Source of the DNA: Pseudomonadota bacterium
Lineage (GTDB): Bacteria > Desulfobacterota > Desulfovibrionia > Desulfovibrionales > Desulfovibrionaceae
Assembly (NCBI GenBank): GCA_023450535.1
Contig: JAEXGX010000376.1
Coordinates: 1-17,864, forward strand
Direction of reading: 5' to 3'
DNA: 17,864 nt
Made by a program: the position numbers and the translations under genes
In this document: in pieces, positions 6,410 through 13,522 of the stretch
Position numbering within the stretch: position 1 is the first letter of the stretch
Layout of the letters: the number at the start of each line of letters is the position of its first letter
The notes under the pieces: generated by a model
Told to the model about the DNA's origin: nothing
Seen by the model: only the letters and a program-made list of their open reading frames with translations
The model's database searches: none

Positions 6410-8323
6410 TTACCCCTTCATCAATGCCGGAAGCAGCGTAGACAACACGGGGAAAGCCATAATGATTCCCAGGCAGAGAAGCAGCGCAACGACGAAGGGT
6501 ATGGACGCCCTGTACATTGTGCCCAGCGAGACGGAGGCCACTTCTTTCATAACAAAAAGGTTGATGCCAAAGGGCGGCGTGATGGATGCCATGTTATCAA
6601 GGATAACGATAATCACCCCGAACCAGATCAGATCCCATCCGAATACCTTGGCAATGGGCACGAAAATCGGCACGCAGATGAGCAGCAGCGGCATGGAGGG
6701 CAAGAAGCAGCCCAGAACCAGGAATACCATAACAATAGCCAGCATCACCACCACGGAAGGCAGTTCCATGGCGGCGATGGAATTGGCCAGCACCATGGGA
6801 ATGCGCGTCATGGCCATGAAATAGCTGAGCACAATGGCCCCGCACAGCACGGTGAAACACATGGAAATGAACTTGGCGGACTCCTTCAGCGTACTCACAA
6901 AATCCTTCACACTCAAACGGCGCAAAAGCAACGCCAGAATCAGCGTACCGCACGCGCCGATGCCACCACCTTCCGTGGCCGTGAATACACCCCCGTAAAT
7001 GCCACCAATGACCAACACAAAGATGAGCATGATCGGCAAGCCGGATTTTAACGAGGCCAGACGTTCCGGCATAGGCGATTTGGGCAAGCGCGGCGCGAGT
7101 TCCGGCTTGAAGAACACCATCAGCCACACCGCCAGCATGAAACACCCCATGCACACGAGGCCGGGAATAATGCCCGCGATGAACAGATCGCCGATGGACT
7201 GCTGGGCCAGCACTCCGTAAATGATGAAGGTAGTGCTGGGCGGAATAAGACAACCGATGGTGCCGGAGCAGGCCAGCGTGCCCACGGCAAGGGTGTCATC
7301 ATAACGGTATTTGCGCATTTCCGGCAGGGCAATGGCGGCCATGGCAATGGCTCCGGAAAGAGTGTCCCCCACCACGGCTCCGAACAGCGCGCAGGCCACC
7401 ACACTGCCCATGGCCAGCCCGCCGCGCAAATGCCCCATCCACTTGCGAGCGCAATTATAGATATCTTCCCCAAAGCGCGCATAAAAACACAAATAGCCCA
7501 TGAGCATGAAGAACATCAGCGGAGCCCAGGCGTAACTGCCCGCCGTGGCGTACAAGGCTTTGCCCGTAGTGCCGAAGGAAGCCGGAATGCCCTTGATCTG
7601 TCCGATGAACACCAACCCCGTCACGATGAGCGCAAAGGCCACAGGCACGCCGAGAAAAAACAGTACGAAGAGCAGCACCAGCCCGATGATGCCCACAGTC
7701 ACGCTGGACATGCCGGGAATCTTGTGCGTGGCCAGCCACCACATAAAGATCACGCCCGCCACAGCCGCCGCTATGCCTAATGCCGCGTTTCTTCGGCCCG
7801 CCAGACGCACGGCATCCGCCAACCGGGTCAGAAACTGATACAGCATGGCCACAGCCAGCAGACAGAATCCGAGGCTGGCGAAATAGATAAAAGGCCACAG
7901 GGGGATGCGCAGTACCAGGGTAACCGAAGACGTTTTCAGACCGTATTTCCAGGTCGTCCACGCACAAAGCAATGCAATGACGATGGACCACAGTCCGGTG
8001 ACGGTTTCCAGTAACGCACGGGCGGGATTGCTCAGGCGAGAAGTAAGAATATCCATGGTCACATGGCTTTTCTGCCACTGCGTTGCCGCGATGGAGGAAA
8101 ACACCACAACCACCATAAGCAGTTCGGTCAGTTCCACGGTGCCGGGCACCGACTTGCCGAACACGTAACGTAAAAATACGTCGGCAAAGGTCAGCACCAC
8201 CATAAGCATGAACACGCCCATGCCCGCAGCACTGAGAAGGGAAGAAAACCTGTTCGCCGGGGCAAGCAGCCGTGCAGCCTTGTCCAGAATACCGCCGGAC
8301 GCGGTATGAGGGGCGCTCTCCAT
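6410..8323 (-). CDS. TRAP transporter, fused small and large permease subunits (DctQ-DctM)
   Basis: This 637-residue inner-membrane protein joins a DctQ-type domain with four hydrophobic segments (about residues 30-175) to a DctM-type domain (about 205-637). In TRAP systems DctM uses a sodium or proton gradient to import substrate delivered by the periplasmic DctP. DctQ-like features are TFADVFLRYVFGKSVPGTVELTELLM and the QWQKSHVTMD segment. DctM-like features are PLMFFMLMGYL, FGAVVGDTLSGAIAM near 320, GCLIPPST at 357-364 and a C-terminal DNMASITPPFGINLF. The fusion is in frame with a hydrophobic joint at 183-197, a known TRAP variant. The ATG at 8323 has GAGGAT a few bases upstream. It is the last gene of the operon, 107 bases after the binding-protein gene, with GC-rich hairpins between. 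The substrate cannot be read from the sequence. Confidence 0.92.
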   Translation of the reverse strand: MESAPHTASGGILDKAARLLAPANRFSSLLSAAGMGVFMLMVVLTFADVFLRYVFGKSVPGTVELTELLMVVVVFSSIAATQWQKSHVTMDILTSRLSNPARALLETVTGLWSIVIALLCAWTTWKYGLKTSSVTLVLRIPLWPFIYFASLGFCLLAVAMLYQFLTRLADAVRLAGRRNAALGIAAAVAGVIFMWWLATHKIPGMSSVTVGIIGLVLLFVLFFLGVPVAFALIVTGLVFIGQIKGIPASFGTTGKALYATAGSYAWAPLMFFMLMGYLCFYARFGEDIYNCARKWMGHLRGGLAMGSVVACALFGAVVGDTLSGAIAMAAIALPEMRKYRYDDTLAVGTLACSGTIGCLIPPSTTFIIYGVLAQQSIGDLFIAGIIPGLVCMGCFMLAVWLMVFFKPELAPRLPKSPMPERLASLKSGLPIMLIFVLVIGGIYGGVFTATEGGGIGACGTLILALLLRRLSVKDFVSTLKESAKFISMCFTVLCGAIVLSYFMAMTRIPMVLANSIAAMELPSVVVMLAIVMVFLVLGCFLPSMPLLLICVPIFVPIAKVFGWDLIWFGVIIVILDNMASITPPFGINLFVMKEVASVSLGTMYRASIPFVVALLLCLGIIMAFPVLSTLLPALMKG

Positions 8324-8354
8324 ATCCTGATCCTCATGTTATAAGTATGGGAGT

Positions 8355-8399
8355 CCGGGGGAGATACTCTCCCCCGGCAGGGCACGGGGCAACGCCCCG
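8355..8399 (-). promoter_or_regulatory. two GC-rich hairpins between the binding-protein and permease genes
   Basis: Arms 8355-8364 and 8368-8377 (CCGGGGGAGA) form a perfect 10-bp stem with a 3-base loop. Next to it, CGGGGC (8385-8390) pairs with 8394-8399 around another 3-base loop. There is no T-run, so neither is a standard terminator. Their place just after the solute-binding gene suggests 3' end protection or partial termination, giving more binding protein than permease, as known for other binding-protein operons. Confidence 0.55.
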
Positions 8400-8430
8400 G
8401 CTTATCAGCTTTTTCGCTTGTAATGCCAGC

Positions 8431-9522
8431 CTACTTGGCGCGTTGCATGAAAATCTCCATGGAATGGCTGTCCTTCCACGGCCTGGCGTACTGCACCTGC
8501 AACTCTCGCATGCGCGCGGCCATGGCTTCGCCGGGGTATCCCGCCTTGGTCACGATCTCCACCCATTCAGCGGTCACGGGTTCGACACGCTTGTCGATTT
8601 CAGCGTATTCTGCGTCAGTCAGCACATGCAGTTCGCCGCCCATCTCCTTCATCCAGGTATTCAGGCTCTGATACGGCAGAGTATTCCAGAATTCAGAAAA
8701 CACCTTGCGTCCGTATTCACCGGATACACTGTCGATGACCTGCCGCAGATCTTCGGGCATACTGTCGTACACATCCTGATTCATCATCACGCAGAATACG
8801 AAACAGGTAGTTTGGATCGCGGTGACATGCTTCACCACATCGCCCAGACGGCGGGAGACAAGCAAATCATAGTCGCAAGTAGCTGCGTCAATAACCCCCT
8901 GCTGAAGGCTGGTGAACACGTCGGACATGGGAATACTCACCACGGAAGCGCCCAGTTCGCTCATCTTCCGGGCTACCTGATAGTCACCGAGCACATTGAT
9001 TTTCTTGCCCTTGAAATCGGCAAGACTTGTGATCGGCTCCTTGCTGCCGACCAGCATACCCACGGTCTGAGCATGGGTGAAGAGCAACTTTACCCCGTCA
9101 AATTCCTTCATCACTTCTGGAAAGGATTTCTGCATTTCCAGCACCCATGTCGTGGGGTCTTCCATGGACACGCCGGGGCTGGCGATGGTGAACACCCGCT
9201 CGTGGAAGGGGAACTGCCCCACGGCCACGTCGTAGCTGAACTCGGCCATGTCGGCCACGCCTGTCTTGACGGATTCAAAGGCGTCGGCTTCCTTGCTCAG
9301 GGCTTCAGCAAAATAAGGTTCCACCTTAATGCGCCCGCTGCTGCGCTTTTCCAATTCCTCAATCCAGGGTTTGAGAGCGTAGTTCCAGCGATTATGAATG
9401 GGCGGAATGGGCAGATTGAGGCTCAGCACATATTCCGCGTCAGCAGCGTGGGCCGCTTCGGGGGCGGACACGCCGGGCAGGCAGAGCAGCGCGGCCAGCA
9501 GACCGGGCAACAGCTTTTTCAT
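8431..9522 (-). CDS. TRAP transporter periplasmic solute-binding protein (DctP family), 363 aa
   Basis: The protein captures the substrate in the periplasm and hands it to the fused permease encoded next. A signal peptide is clear: MKKLLPGLLAALLCLPGVSA, then PEAAHA with probable cleavage before ADAEYVLSL. The mature part follows the DctP fold, with GRIKVEPYF near residue 63, VKTGVADMAEFS near 85, DFKGKKINVLG at 169-179 and the signature MSDVFTSLQQGVIDA at 199-213. Most DctP proteins have Arg in the third segment (KIRV) to bind a substrate carboxylate; here it is Asn176, so the ligand or its binding mode may differ. I chose ATG 9522, not the in-frame ATG at 9567, because AAGGAG lies just upstream and the signal peptide starts there. 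Its gene is 51 bases after the oxidoreductase. Confidence 0.92.
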   Translation of the reverse strand: MKKLLPGLLAALLCLPGVSAPEAAHAADAEYVLSLNLPIPPIHNRWNYALKPWIEELEKRSSGRIKVEPYFAEALSKEADAFESVKTGVADMAEFSYDVAVGQFPFHERVFTIASPGVSMEDPTTWVLEMQKSFPEVMKEFDGVKLLFTHAQTVGMLVGSKEPITSLADFKGKKINVLGDYQVARKMSELGASVVSIPMSDVFTSLQQGVIDAATCDYDLLVSRRLGDVVKHVTAIQTTCFVFCVMMNQDVYDSMPEDLRQVIDSVSGEYGRKVFSEFWNTLPYQSLNTWMKEMGGELHVLTDAEYAEIDKRVEPVTAEWVEIVTKAGYPGEAMAARMRELQVQYARPWKDSHSMEIFMQRAK

Positions 9523-9542
9523 AATTCTCTCCTTGTATGCTC

Positions 9543-9565
9543 GCCCCGTCCGGCATGAACGGGGC
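9543..9565 (-). promoter_or_regulatory. intercistronic hairpin before the solute-binding gene
   Basis: GCCCCGT (9543-9549) and its complement (9559-9565) form a 7-bp stem with a 9-base loop, in the 51-base gap between the oxidoreductase stop and the binding-protein start. It has no T-run. An mRNA-processing or stabilising role is possible; it may have no function. Confidence 0.35.
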
Positions 9566-9573
9566 ATAATTGC

Positions 9574-11271
9574 TTATAAAAAGGTATGCAAAGGGAACTT
9601 AAAGGAAATGCAGGCTCCGGGGCAGGCCAGACGGCAACATCCGCAGTGCCAGCATTCATCCGGGTAGGCCACTTCAGGTGCACCGTCCCCGGCTTTGAGA
9701 ATCAGCCCGGGGCAGCTTGCCACGCATTCGCCGCAAGCCTGACAGTGCCCGCAGTGCAGACAACGTTCCGCTTCGGCCTGCGCGGATTCCGGCGCAAAGC
9801 CCTTGTCCAGTTCCTCAAAGGCCAGCCAGGTGTCGCGGGCCGCGAGATTCACGGTATTATTCCGCGATGCCTGCGCATGATAGGTGATATTGACAATCTC
9901 CCCGAACTCCACTTCATGCGGAATGCCCTTCATTTCCGGGCGTTCCAGCACAAATCCCCCCTTCTCATCAATCCACACGTCAAGAGGCAGCCCTGCTTCC
10001 TCGCCGTTCAGCCACGCGTGAATATCAAAGGCGGCGGCGCGGCCCGCGGCAATGGCGGCAGATACCAGTGAAGGGCCGCTGGCACATTCCCCGGCCGCGA
10101 ACAGACCGGGCAGGGATGTCGCAGAGTGCGCCGCCTTCACACAGCCGCGCGGGGTTCTTTCCACCCCGTCCTCTCCCTCGAGCAGATCCAGATCCGCCAT
10201 AAGGCCGCTGGCGCAAATGACCACATCAGCCTCCACGCGCAGTTTACTGTCTGGCACGAACTCGGCGCGCAAGGCACCCTTTTCGTCGAAAGAGAAGGAA
10301 GACACGGCATTCGCCGTTACCGCGCACACCGTATTTCCTTCCCCGTATTCAAGGGAAGCGGCCAGATACCCGGTATGCAGAACGATGGATTCGTCGTCCG
10401 CCTGCGCTACTTCAGCCTGCGGCACGCGCATGGCGTTCCGTGACTCCAGACAGATCAGGCTGGTTTGCGCCGCGCCCAGGCGGCGCGCGGTAAAGGCACA
10501 GTCAAAGGCCACTCCCCCGCCGCCGAGAATGGCTACCTTTTTTCCGGCCAGACTCCTGCGCGAAAGATTGGCCTCGCGCAAAAAGGAGACTGCGGGCAGA
10601 GCGCGTTCAATGCCGGGGATGTTCAACATGCGTTCCTTGCGGTTGCCCACAGCGAGCAGACAGGCGTCATAACGCTCCATAAGTTCGCGCAGGCTGACGT
10701 CGCGCCCTACCTCAGTATTGGTCAGCACCCGGACGCCGAGGTCGAGAATAAGCCCCAGTTCCCGATCCACCACATCCTTGGGCAGGCGGAAATCCGGAAT
10801 GGACTGGCGCGGTACGCCGCCCGCCACGGGTGCAGCCTCGAATACCGTGACTTCATGCCCGAGCAGGGCAGAGAAGTAGGCGCAACCCAAACCCGCCGGG
10901 CCGGAACCGACCACGGCTATTTTTTTGCCGCTGGGCGGCAGAGACGACAAACGCCTGAATCCCGCCGCACCCGCATCTGCCGCAAAACGTTCCAGCGAAC
11001 GGATGGATAACGCCTGGTCATACTGCCTGCGGTTGCACGCTTCCTCGCAGGGATGAGGGCACACACGGCCCGTTACGCCGGGAAAGGGATTGCTCGCGTG
11101 CAGCAGATACAGAGCGAAGGAAGGATCTCCTTCGGCTATGGCGCGTTCCATTTTCTGAATGGGATTCCCCAGAGGACACTTGTTTTCACAGGGCGAGGTA
11201 CGGCCTTGCCCTGTATGTCCGTCGTTGCGGACAAAGATCTGTTTGGTTTCTTTGCTGAAAACGGGAGGCAT
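9574..11271 (-). CDS. GltD/DsrL-like NAD(P)H-dependent FAD oxidoreductase with N- and C-terminal 4Fe-4S modules, 565 aa
   Basis: The N-terminal GltD-type iron-sulfur region has Cys28, Cys32, Cys71, Cys75 and Cys79. An FAD-binding Rossmann motif (VVGSGPAG, 120-127), an NAD(P)-binding motif (ILGGGGVA, 248-255) and the late FAD motif FAAGECASG (391-399) follow. The C-terminal ferredoxin-like part carries two Cys sets ending in CP, Cys510/513/516/520 and Cys540/543/546/550, plus extra Cys504, Cys507 and Cys554. Family members such as GltD, NfnB and DsrL move electrons between NAD(P)H and another flavin or iron-sulfur partner. I infer a cytoplasmic electron-transfer subunit for the adjacent AprA-like flavoprotein, which lacks its own iron-sulfur partner here. 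The ATG at 11271 has AAGGAG 6 bases upstream. The gene lies 291 bases after the flavoprotein gene. Family confidence is high, partner assignment moderate. Confidence 0.9.
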   Translation of the reverse strand: MPPVFSKETKQIFVRNDGHTGQGRTSPCENKCPLGNPIQKMERAIAEGDPSFALYLLHASNPFPGVTGRVCPHPCEEACNRRQYDQALSIRSLERFAADAGAAGFRRLSSLPPSGKKIAVVGSGPAGLGCAYFSALLGHEVTVFEAAPVAGGVPRQSIPDFRLPKDVVDRELGLILDLGVRVLTNTEVGRDVSLRELMERYDACLLAVGNRKERMLNIPGIERALPAVSFLREANLSRRSLAGKKVAILGGGGVAFDCAFTARRLGAAQTSLICLESRNAMRVPQAEVAQADDESIVLHTGYLAASLEYGEGNTVCAVTANAVSSFSFDEKGALRAEFVPDSKLRVEADVVICASGLMADLDLLEGEDGVERTPRGCVKAAHSATSLPGLFAAGECASGPSLVSAAIAAGRAAAFDIHAWLNGEEAGLPLDVWIDEKGGFVLERPEMKGIPHEVEFGEIVNITYHAQASRNNTVNLAARDTWLAFEELDKGFAPESAQAEAERCLHCGHCQACGECVASCPGLILKAGDGAPEVAYPDECWHCGCCRLACPGACISFKFPLHTFL

Positions 11272-11562
11272 CTCCGACTCCTTGCGGGTAAAAAATTAAC
11301 TTTTTGCCGGTCTTCGGAGGATGGAATCTTTACGGGGAACCGTGCTGATACAAAGGCGGGAAAGTCATCTTGGATTTGCTCCCGCAAATCCGCTTAAGCC
11401 GCACTTCCAGTGCGGCGAAAGACAACATGTATCCACGGCTGGCGTCACTTCACCTCGTGAAGCATAGCTTCACTCGGTTCCGCTCCGCGAAACCTTTCTT
11501 CCGCTCCTCGCCCCCCTCCATGCCGCATTACCATGCGGCGGGGGGTCGTCGCTCCAAGCTCG
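11272..11562. repeat. hairpin-rich spacer between the two flavoprotein genes
   Basis: The 291 bases carry no credible gene. They hold GGATTTGC with its complement (11372-11391, 8-bp stem, 4-base loop), GCCGCACT with its complement (11398-11416, 8 bp, 3-base loop), overlapping GTGAAG/CTTCAC hairpins near 11445-11475, and GCCGCAT with its complement (11522-11539) flanked by C6 and G6 runs. The motif CGCTCC recurs several times. Such density is unusual for an internal operon spacer and looks like an inserted REP-type repeat. Transcription of the operon must cross it, so it may attenuate or process the message. Confidence 0.6.
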
Positions 11563-13260
11563 CTAACGCTCGCACTTCCGGCAGCTGGGGGAATGCCACT
11601 CGCAGCACGGCGCTCCGTTCCTGCGGGAGACGACGAGCAGCTTGTCGTCATAAGAAGAGTCAGCTTCGGGATAATCGGAGCGACGGTAGACAAAACGGGT
11701 TTCCTTGCGTTCCTGCGAAGCCAGAACGGTCAAAATGCAGGTGCGCAGCAGATGGAAGGATTCATGCGCGCGCATCAGCTCGTGCAGGTTGGCGGCCATG
11801 ACCTCACCCATTGTTGATTCCACAAGGGCCAGCTTGGCCAGCGCAGTTTCCATGCCCTTTCCACTGCGCACATAGCCCATGTAATAATTCATCACCTGAC
11901 GAATGGCAGCTTCAAACTTCTCCTGCCGGATACCGTCCCGAACATGCAACGGGTGGAATACACGCGCCTTTTCCGCTTCCAGTTCCGCATCTAATTCGGC
12001 CTCGTCTGTGGAATTCTGTGGCGGGAAGAGCTTCTGTTCCGCACAAAACGCTGCTGCATGCCCTCCGGCGATATGCCCGCTGCAAAGAGAACCGGAAAAG
12101 TCGTGGAACATACTCCCGCCGAACAGCCCCCGGACCGCGCGGGTCTCAAAATTGTTCTTCAGATACATGATCCCGTTGACGTAGATTTCTGAAAGTTCCA
12201 CTTCCATGGGCTTGGCGCTGAAGTCGATGCCCGCCTGTTCGCAGTAGTCGTTCCAGGTTTCCTTGTCGCCGGGCATGCTGTCATGCTGGAGATGACGCAA
12301 AATATCCTTGTCGATATGGGTAAGATCCAGCACAAAGGGCGGGCCGTTGCCTTCAGCCTGTTCCCGCGCGGTGCCCTGCACAAGCAGACAGCGCGGCCCC
12401 ACTTCCATCATGGGATGGTATTTGGCCATGTAGCGCTCGCCCAGAGCGTTGATGCCCTTCGCTCCGCTGGAAGTGATGCCGTTCATGCCGGGGCAGCCCC
12501 AGCCCTTGGGGATCAGCGTGGCTTCCTGTTCTGTATCCAGGGTGATGATTTCAGCGCCGGCCTCGTAGCCCAGCGCGATCTGACTCCCGGTAATAAAGGG
12601 TGAAAACGCGCTGTTAAAAGCGTTAAGGGAAGAATTGACCGTGACCCTGCCCGCCAGCCTGCCCAGCGCCAGCACCACGGCGCGGGCGCGGATGACATGG
12701 AAACTTCCGTCCAGCACATTGAAACCCGCCGCGCCGACAATACGCCCTTCCCGGACCAGAAGCTTCGTGCACTGGAAATATTCCAGAACATCCACACCTC
12801 TGGAACGGATCAGCCCACCCAGGCGGCGCTTGATATATTTGCCGTTGTTGATGTGTGTCCACCAACTGCCCGGCTGCCCGAACCCGGTAGTGCGGTAAAA
12901 GGAACCGTCCGGATTGTGCAAAAATTCGATATCCAGGCTCTTGAGCATGGCGATCATCTTCGGCATGGCTTCCAGCCACTGCGTCACCTGCTCCGGCGTA
13001 TACCCCGTCATGGGTGTGCAATAGAAACGAATGGCCGTTTCCGCGTCATCGCCGGGCGCGCCGGTATTCAGCACGGCCATGAAATGATCATTGCCGCCGC
13101 CGAGCGAACCGCAGCTTTCCAGCTTGCCCTTGTCCGCCAGCAACACCCGGACGCCCTTCCCGCTCGCGGCAAGGGCTGCACCGCAACCGGACGCCCCTGC
13201 CCCCAGAATAAGGACATCGGTCTCGTGCGTCGTGGAACAGACATCCACTGGATATTCCAT
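11563..13260 (-). CDS. FAD-dependent oxidoreductase of the AprA/FrdA/SdhA/NadB superfamily, 565 aa
   Basis: The dinucleotide-binding motif DVLILGAGASGCGAAL is at residues 15-30. A late FAD motif around GLFGGSMFHDFSG (378-390) and the superfamily C-terminal helical domain with ERKETRFVYRRSDYPEAD (517-534) follow; the last resembles the ERxETR...R.DYPE.D segment of AprA and SdhA. There is no signal peptide, so it acts in the cytoplasm. It is shorter than typical AprA (about 660) and no AprB gene is nearby, so I do not call it APS reductase. Relatives reduce or oxidise small organic acids or APS; the substrate here is unknown, probably what the TRAP system imports. ATG 13260 has a perfect AGGAGG 7 bases upstream. 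It is the first gene of the operon. The final 17 residues or so, Cys-rich after VVSRRNG, run into repeat-like DNA and may not be native. Confidence 0.87.
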   Translation of the reverse strand: MEYPVDVCSTTHETDVLILGAGASGCGAALAASGKGVRVLLADKGKLESCGSLGGGNDHFMAVLNTGAPGDDAETAIRFYCTPMTGYTPEQVTQWLEAMPKMIAMLKSLDIEFLHNPDGSFYRTTGFGQPGSWWTHINNGKYIKRRLGGLIRSRGVDVLEYFQCTKLLVREGRIVGAAGFNVLDGSFHVIRARAVVLALGRLAGRVTVNSSLNAFNSAFSPFITGSQIALGYEAGAEIITLDTEQEATLIPKGWGCPGMNGITSSGAKGINALGERYMAKYHPMMEVGPRCLLVQGTAREQAEGNGPPFVLDLTHIDKDILRHLQHDSMPGDKETWNDYCEQAGIDFSAKPMEVELSEIYVNGIMYLKNNFETRAVRGLFGGSMFHDFSGSLCSGHIAGGHAAAFCAEQKLFPPQNSTDEAELDAELEAEKARVFHPLHVRDGIRQEKFEAAIRQVMNYYMGYVRSGKGMETALAKLALVESTMGEVMAANLHELMRAHESFHLLRTCILTVLASQERKETRFVYRRSDYPEADSSYDDKLLVVSRRNGAPCCEWHSPSCRKCER

Positions 13261-13265
13261 AAGAA

Positions 13266-13321
13266 AACCTCCTCACTTTCTTTCCGACTCTGGTATCGCT
13301 TATGGACTTTTTGAGGAGGTT
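13266..13321. promoter_or_regulatory. inverted repeat formed by two divergent ribosome-binding sites
   Basis: AACCTCCTCA (13266-13275) and TGAGGAGGTT (13312-13321) are perfect 10-bp complements 36 bases apart. The first is the complement of the minus-strand AGGAGG for the flavoprotein (ATG 13260); the second is the plus-strand AGGAGG for the small secreted protein (GTG 13328). Any transcript crossing the whole segment on either strand could fold so that its ribosome site is paired. The 36-base gap is too small for two full promoters, so at least one promoter must lie in or beyond the other gene's 5' end. Confidence 0.6.
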
Positions 13322-13327
13322 CAAATA

Positions 13328-13522
13328 GTGCGTTTGCGTCATTTTTTGTATTTTTTTTCACTTTCCCTGTGCACATTTTTTACAGGAAACAGCACCTACG
13401 CAATCAGTTTTTTTGGTTATCCTGTAAATGCCTGCACATACCAATTGCTTCCAATCAACGGGGGTCTTATGCTTGGGATACACCGCAACGGAACATGCTA
13501 CGTCGCCAAGGAGTTTTCTTGA
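13328..13522 (+). CDS. small secreted protein, 64 aa (GTG start)
   Basis: A perfect AGGAGG (13314-13319) lies 8 bases before GTG 13328, and the frame runs 64 residues to TGA. The N-terminus reads MRLRHFLYFFSLSLCTFFTG followed by NSTYA, a clear signal peptide with cleavage expected after STYA. The mature part would be about 39 residues with two cysteines (Cys36 and Cys57), so a disulfide-linked peptide is possible. The TGA overlaps the TTG start of the next gene (TTGA at 13519-13522), and the next gene's AAGGAG is part of this gene's last codons, which implies translational coupling. I do not recognise the family. The frame is open further upstream, but that part is antisense to the flavoprotein and lacks a ribosome site. 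The main doubt is its shortness. Confidence 0.6.
   Translation: MRLRHFLYFFSLSLCTFFTGNSTYAISFFGYPVNACTYQLLPINGGLMLGIHRNGTCYVAKEFS

Noticed and set aside
8272..9558. A 428-codon plus-strand frame
   Set aside because: It is antisense to the solute-binding protein gene, has no ribosome site, and gives no recognisable domain.
11563..13260. Calling the flavoprotein APS reductase alpha subunit (aprA)
   Set aside because: It is about 100 residues shorter than AprA, no aprB is adjacent, and the context is a TRAP transporter with an NAD(P)H oxidoreductase, not sulfate activation.
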